From: [Clostridium] hylemonae DSM 15053
GTDB lineage: Bacteria > Bacillota > Clostridia > Lachnospirales > Lachnospiraceae
NCBI RefSeq assembly: GCF_008281175.1
Contig: NZ_CP036524.1
Span: 2,232,001-2,296,000, forward strand
Direction: 5' to 3'
Length of the DNA stretch: 64,000 nucleotides
Shown here: positions 59,822 to 64,000 of the stretch, piece after piece
Position numbering within the stretch: position 1 is the stretch's first letter
Layout of the letters: each line of letters begins with the position of its first letter
The notes under the pieces: generated by a model
Told to the model about the DNA's origin: nothing
Databases searched by the model: none
The model's input: only the letters and a program-made list of their open reading frames with translations
Made by a program: the position numbers and the translations under genes

Positions 59822-61278
59822 AACCATTCTCCTTTTCGTTCTATCATCTCACCGATACGTGCGATATAAGCATCGATCGCCTTCACATTCTCTATACGCA
59901 CCAGATTCGTCTTCTTACCGTTTTTACTGCCCGGCAGTTCTGCCGCCTCCTTCAGCACGATCTTCGTGGAAGCCCCCGCCCCTGCGGCAATAATGGATTG
60001 TTTTTCCTCCATAATAAGTATATTGTATATTCCTGCTTTGTCAACCTTTGCATAGCCAACATTTTCAAAATTACCCGCAATATTCTTCTGGCGGTAAAGA
60101 TAATACGGCAGAAGGCCCATGCGGCGCGCGCTTTCAGCCGCCGCGCGGATCATCTCCGTCATGACCTGCGCCATTGTACCGGTATCTCTCTCCAGCGCTT
60201 CCACATAGCCCCGGGCGCTCTGCTCCTGTCCCATCTGTGCGGCGCGCTTGATGGCAAGGGAATGCACCGTCAGGCTGTCCGGCGCCAGTGCCTCAGCCTG
60301 GCGGAGCGTATCACGCATATCCGCGGCAGACTCCCCCGGAAGTCCTGCGATCAGGTCCATGTTGATATTGTCGAACCCGGTCTCTCTTGCCAGCGCGTAA
60401 GTCCGGACAATATCCTCCACTGTATGGCGGCGTCCGATCAAGTCAAGAGTCTTCTGCTGCATACTCTGCGGATTAATGGAAATCCGCGTGATGCGGTGGC
60501 GGTACAGTACGCTCAGCTTCTCTTTTGTGATACTGTCGGGGCGCCCCGCCTCCACCGTGTATTCCAAAAGATGTTCTCTGGAAAAATTACTGTCTATACA
60601 GTCCAGCAGCCGCTCCAGCTGACACGCCGTCAGCGTCGTCGGCGTACCGCCGCCGATATACACGGTGTTCAGCTTCTTCCCGGCGGACACTTTGCCGATG
60701 TAGGCCAGTTCCTTCATAAGGGCGTCCAGATAGTCTTCCACCCTGTCCTTCCACGCTTCAAGCGCGCCGGAGCTGAACGAACAGTAAGTACAGACAGAAG
60801 GACAGAAGGGTATCCCTACATAGAGACTGTATCCGTCTTCATAGTCGAGCTGCTCAAGCAGCGCCTTCTCTCTGCCCGCGATCTCCCATGCAAGCTGTGC
60901 CTTCTCTCCGCTCACAAAATACTGCTCCTGAAATGAGCGGAGGAACTCCTCCATCTGCGCGCCGCCCTCCAGCTCCTTCATGGCGATCTTAGAAGGCCGC
61001 ACTCCGGTCAGAAGGCCCCACGCAAGGGAGCGGCCGGTGTACTGTTCCAGCCCGGTGTAAATCTCCCTGTCCACACAGCGTTTTCTCTCCTGCCGGTCTG
61101 CACAGCGGTCCGCCGCGCGCTCTGCCAAAAGAACCGTACCGTCAGGCAGCGTGACGCGGACCGCGTCCGCACAGGTCCGCTCAACGCTCTGTTCCACCTT
61201 TTCAGACGGAAAGAACGCCTTCGTGATATGGTAAACATTATATGTATACAGTTCATCACTGCAGATGATCTCAATCAT
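59812..61278 (-). CDS. hemZ: HemZ-type radical SAM coproporphyrinogen III oxidase-like protein
   Basis: The 488-residue radical SAM protein has the cluster motif CPSVCTYC with Cys159, Cys163 and Cys166. It has the HemN/HemZ-type features GGGTPTTL and INMDLIAGLPGE, with SINPQSMQQ between them. HemZ is named for oxygen-independent coproporphyrinogen oxidation, but many clostridia that carry it lack the rest of heme synthesis, so its reaction here is open. It overlaps hisS by 10 bases. Confidence 0.92.
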   Translation of the reverse strand: MIEIICSDELYTYNVYHITKAFFPSEKVEQSVERTCADAVRVTLPDGTVLLAERAADRCADRQERKRCVDREIYTGLEQYTGRSLAWGLLTGVRPSKIAMKELEGGAQMEEFLRSFQEQYFVSGEKAQLAWEIAGREKALLEQLDYEDGYSLYVGIPFCPSVCTYCSFSSGALEAWKDRVEDYLDALMKELAYIGKVSAGKKLNTVYIGGGTPTTLTACQLERLLDCIDSNFSREHLLEYTVEAGRPDSITKEKLSVLYRHRITRISINPQSMQQKTLDLIGRRHTVEDIVRTYALARETGFDNINMDLIAGLPGESAADMRDTLRQAEALAPDSLTVHSLAIKRAAQMGQEQSARGYVEALERDTGTMAQVMTEMIRAAAESARRMGLLPYYLYRQKNIAGNFENVGYAKVDKAGIYNILIMEEKQSIIAAGAGASTKIVLKEAAELPGSKNGKKTNLVRIENVKAIDAYIARIGEMIERKGEWLWH

Positions 61279-61300
61279 AACCTAACCTCTTCATGTCTAT

Positions 61301-61378
61301 AGGGACAGGATAAAATGCAATTCGGGACGTAACCCTCCTGCAAGGTGTTACGTCCCTTTTTTATAACGTCCCCTTTTT
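61301..61378. repeat. GGGAC-family palindromic element
   Basis: GGGACGTAAC (61324-61333) pairs with GTTACGTCCC (61347-61356), flanked by AGGGACAGGATAAAATGCAATT on the left and AACGTCCCCTTTTT on the right. The left flank resembles the outer and inner cores of the palindromes at 5343 and 47955 (GGGACAGG..AAA..AATT). It lies between the metallo-hydrolase and hemZ. Confidence 0.7.
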
Positions 61379-61997
61379 ATAGAAATGGATTGTGACTTTT
61401 CTCATAACCGATTGTCGTCTCGCCCATGTGACCCGGATATACGAGCACGTCATCCGGCAGCACCATAAGCTTTTCTCTGATTCCCCTCACCAGATCCGAC
61501 ATGCTGCCGAGCGGAAAGTCCGTCCTTCCGACAGAGCTCTGAAAGAGTGTATCCCCGCTGAACAATACTTTCTCAGCCTCCGCATAATAACACACGCCCC
61601 CGGGCGTATGTCCCGGCGTGTGCAGCACTTTGAACTCAAATCCCGCCGTCTTAAGCGTCTCGTTGTCCTCTATATATGTGGCACTGCCAAACGTATAGCC
61701 CGACGTGTAGACACCGGACTGGTTAAGCCCGGGGTCCTTAATAAGCTGCTCGTCGTCTCTGTGCAGATATACCGGCACGTCATACTCCTTCAGGAAGCCG
61801 TCCAGACCCATGATGTGGTCGAAATGTCCGTGTGTCAGAAGGACAGCCTCTATTTTCAGCCCTTCGCTTTTTATATGCCCCATCAGGTAAGACGGGCACG
61901 CCGCCGGATCGATCACGGCTGTCTGTCTTGTCTCTTCATTGACCGCCAGATAACAGTTCGTACTGATGATCCCCGTAACAAATTTCTCTACTTTCAT
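61377..61997 (-). CDS. Metallo-beta-lactamase-fold hydrolase (glyoxalase II-like)
   Basis: The 206-residue MBL-fold protein has metal motif THGHFDH (His56, His58, Asp60, His61), later ligands in HTPGHTPGG and FSGDTLFQSSVGR, and a final YPGHMGETTIGYEK. It belongs to the YqgX/glyoxalase II-like group; the substrate is unknown. The ATG at 61997 has AGAGAGG upstream. It starts 15 bases after relA. Confidence 0.92.
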   Translation of the reverse strand: MKVEKFVTGIISTNCYLAVNEETRQTAVIDPAACPSYLMGHIKSEGLKIEAVLLTHGHFDHIMGLDGFLKEYDVPVYLHRDDEQLIKDPGLNQSGVYTSGYTFGSATYIEDNETLKTAGFEFKVLHTPGHTPGGVCYYAEAEKVLFSGDTLFQSSVGRTDFPLGSMSDLVRGIREKLMVLPDDVLVYPGHMGETTIGYEKSHNPFL

Positions 61998-62012
61998 GTA
62001 ATCCTCTCTCAC

Positions 62013-64000
62013 TTAGCCTGTTGTTCTCTCTATATCCATAACGCCTTCCACCTGGCGCAGCTTCTTTACTATCGTGTCCAGTTCTTCCCTTCCGTGCACG
62101 ATAAAGCCGGTCTCGATCGTCGCCGTTCCCTGCTTGCTCGTGCGCACGTTCATGGACTTCACATCCACCGTCGCCTCGGTAAATATCTTGGACATCTCCA
62201 TGAGAAGCCCCTGCCTGTCATGCGCAAACATCTTGATCTCCGCCAGGTACTGTCCGCCGTTCTGCTCCGCCACTTCGCTTTCCCACTCCGCGTCGATGAG
62301 CCGGACACGCTCGCCCTCGGTCAGATGTATCATATTCACACAGTCTGTCCTGTGGATGGACAATCCCCGCCCGCGGGTCACAAACCCGACGATCTCATCT
62401 CCCGGAACCGGGTTGCAGCATCTGGAGAAACGGACCGCCATATCGTCGATCCCTTTGACGACGATACCGCTCTTTGATTTGGCGATATGCACTTTGTTCT
62501 TGGACGCTTCCGCCACACGTTCCAGTACGACTTCGTCGGTCATCTCCTGCTTGTGTTCCTTGCCGTACTCTTCCACAAGGCGGTTCACGACCTGTCCTTC
62601 CTTCAGTCCTCCGTGTCCGATGGCCGCCAGCACAGACTCCCAGTCTTTAAAACCGTATTTCTTCTGCACGATCTCCATGTACCTGTTGATCATGATATCG
62701 CTCTGGGTGATCGCCTTTGCTTTACAGTAGGCGGCGATCATCTCCTTGCCCTTTACGATATTGCTCTCCTTGAATTCCTTCTTGAACCACTGGTTGATCT
62801 TGTTTTTCGCCTGTGTGCTCTTTACAATGCCCAGCCAGTCCCGGCTCGGGCCCTTGGAATTCTGGGAAGTCAGGATCTCTATCCTGTCCCCGTTCTGTAT
62901 CTTATAGTCTATATTGACCAGCTTTCCGTTGACGCGGGCTCCTACCATCTTATTGCCGACCGCACTGTGGATGGCATATGCAAAATCGATCGGCGTGGAG
63001 CCGTTCGGAAGATTCTTGACGTCCCCCTGTGGGGTAAAGCAGTACACATCCTCGGCAAACAAGTCCAGATCGCCTTTGAGCAGATTTAAGAATTCCCTGT
63101 TGTCGGACATGTCTCTCTGCCATTCGAGGATCTGCCGAAGCCAACTCAGCTTCTCCTCTTCCTGCGCCTGTACGCTCTTCTTGCCGTCATTGGATTCTTT
63201 GTATTTCCAGTGGGCGGCAATACCATATTCCGCCGTCTTGTGCATTTCCTCCGTACGGATCTGTATTTCAAACGGCTGCCCGACCGAACTCATAAGCGTC
63301 GTGTGAAGCGACTGGTACATATTCGGCTTCGGCATTGCAATATAGTCTTTAAAACGCCCCGGTATCGGCGTATACATCTCGTGGATCACACCGAGCGCGG
63401 CGTAACAGTCCTTTACAGAATCTACGATGATCCGCACGGCGAACAGGTCATATATCTGGTCCACCGTCTTCTCCTGGTTCACCATCTTCTTATATATGCT
63501 GAAGAAATGCTTCACCCGGCCGTTGACGTCTGCCTTTATGTTGGCGTTCTTCATATGTGTGGACACTTCATCTACGATCTGCTGTACAAACTCCTCGCGC
63601 TCCGTCTTCCTCGAATTGATCTGATTCACAAGATCAAAAAACACTTCCGGCTGTGAATACTTGAGCGCCAGATCGTCAAGTTCTGTCTTGATCTTGGATA
63701 TACCGAGTCTCTGGGCGATCGGAGCATAGATATCCATCGTCTCCTTTGCCTTTTCCTTCTGCTTGGCCGGCGTCATAAACTGTAGCGTCCGCATGTTGTG
63801 CAGCCGGTCCGCAAGCTTGATGATAATGACCCGGATATCCTTTGCCATGGCAAGAAACATCTTTCTTAGATTTTCCGCCTGTACTTCCAGTTTATCCGAA
63901 GAATAAGAAAGCCGGCCGAGCTTTGTGACCCCGTCCACCAGAAGCGCAACTTCTTCCCCGAAATTCTTTTTTATCTCTTCTTCCGATACAGATGTATCCT
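62013..64000 (-). CDS. relA: RelA/SpoT (p)ppGpp synthetase/hydrolase, N-terminus outside the window
   Basis: This bifunctional stringent-response enzyme makes and degrades (p)ppGpp. The frame is open to the last base; the visible part starts DTSVSEEEIKKNFGEEVALL, in the middle of the HD hydrolase domain, so about 100 N-terminal residues are outside. It contains IIIKLADRLHNMRTL, the synthetase domain (RFKDYIAMPKPNMYQSLHTT, IQIRTEEMHKTAEYGIAAHW), TGS domain (CFTPQGDVKNLPNGSTPIDFAYAIH) and C-terminal ACT domain. It leads the hydrolase-hemZ-hisS-aspS gene run. Confidence 0.97.
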   Translation of the reverse strand, partial: DTSVSEEEIKKNFGEEVALLVDGVTKLGRLSYSSDKLEVQAENLRKMFLAMAKDIRVIIIKLADRLHNMRTLQFMTPAKQKEKAKETMDIYAPIAQRLGISKIKTELDDLALKYSQPEVFFDLVNQINSRKTEREEFVQQIVDEVSTHMKNANIKADVNGRVKHFFSIYKKMVNQEKTVDQIYDLFAVRIIVDSVKDCYAALGVIHEMYTPIPGRFKDYIAMPKPNMYQSLHTTLMSSVGQPFEIQIRTEEMHKTAEYGIAAHWKYKESNDGKKSVQAQEEEKLSWLRQILEWQRDMSDNREFLNLLKGDLDLFAEDVYCFTPQGDVKNLPNGSTPIDFAYAIHSAVGNKMVGARVNGKLVNIDYKIQNGDRIEILTSQNSKGPSRDWLGIVKSTQAKNKINQWFKKEFKESNIVKGKEMIAAYCKAKAITQSDIMINRYMEIVQKKYGFKDWESVLAAIGHGGLKEGQVVNRLVEEYGKEHKQEMTDEVVLERVAEASKNKVHIAKSKSGIVVKGIDDMAVRFSRCCNPVPGDEIVGFVTRGRGLSIHRTDCVNMIHLTEGERVRLIDAEWESEVAEQNGGQYLAEIKMFAHDRQGLLMEMSKIFTEATVDVKSMNVRTSKQGTATIETGFIVHGREELDTIVKKLRQVEGVMDIERTTG

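Overview
This window looks like a chromosomal segment of a Gram-positive anaerobe of the Lachnospiraceae (Clostridium cluster XIVa, in the neighbourhood of C. scindens / C. hylemonae / Dorea). The reasons are strong AGGAGG-type ribosome sites, an hrcA-grpE-dnaK-dnaJ operon under a CIRCE element, a T-box in front of ilvB, a tetrahydrofolate riboswitch in front of folT, the gene order relA / metallo-hydrolase / hemZ / hisS / aspS, and lineage-typical small families (DUF3793, DUF2325, C_GCAxxG_C_C). The species assignment is inference. Most genes lie on the minus strand.

Layout. 1-5.3 kb: the end of a membrane protein, an Mrp/NBP35 ATPase, then an operon reading leftwards of iron alcohol dehydrogenase, MATE exporter, ornithine-cyclodeaminase/ketimine-reductase-like enzyme and RidA. 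5.4-10.4 kb: an ABC-2 exporter (ATPase plus two permeases) divergent from a NarL-type two-component pair, resembling the Bacillus linearmycin system LnrJK-LnrLMN. 10.4-15.4 kb: an isoamylase-type debranching enzyme, a MATE exporter behind a leader-peptide attenuator, and a collagen-like surface protein. 15.4-20.6 kb: the heat-shock operon. 20.7-27.2 kb: a small orphan protein, a two-gene ABC exporter with a palindromic operator, then polysaccharide deacetylase, tcdA and rarA, and a third MATE exporter. 27.2-27.8 kb: a gene-free stretch with a 257-bp inverted-repeat structure. 27.8-35 kb: flavin reductase, Mn pyrophosphatase with CBS/DRTGG domains, an S1 protein, a Cys-rich redox-type protein, nadE, hslO and a methyltransferase. 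35-40 kb: a secreted repeat protein and an MMPL transporter divergent from their likely TetR repressor, with three matching operator sites. 40-46.3 kb: ilvE, ilvN, ilvB with its T-box, a glycosyltransferase, folA and thyA. 46.4-47.9 kb: a DUF2325/flavodoxin/DUF3793 operon behind a Fur-box-like site. 48-53.7 kb: marR, DUF554, folT with its riboswitch, a fourth MATE exporter, homoserine dehydrogenase, a nitroreductase and tRNA-Gly(GCC). 53.8-56.7 kb: a TasA-like secreted protein, its SipW-type signal peptidase with an unusually long C-terminal extension, and a LysR regulator. 56.7-64 kb: aspS, hisS, hemZ, a metallo-hydrolase and relA, which runs off the right edge.

The window is mostly housekeeping with a heavy load of drug and metabolite export (four MATE proteins, two ABC-2 exporters, one MMPL). 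Control regions are unusually readable: a CIRCE element, a T-box, a THF riboswitch, a Fur-like box, a leader-peptide attenuator, and several clean palindromic operators beside TetR, MarR or two-component genes. A family of GGGGAC/GTCCCC palindromic repeats is scattered through the intergenic spaces. One copy is an 88-bp perfect palindrome and another has become the coding 3' end of tcdA. No phage, IS transposase or CRISPR array was found. The best candidates for undescribed biology are the attenuator leader peptide, the 257-bp inverted repeat, and the SipW protein with its extra domain.
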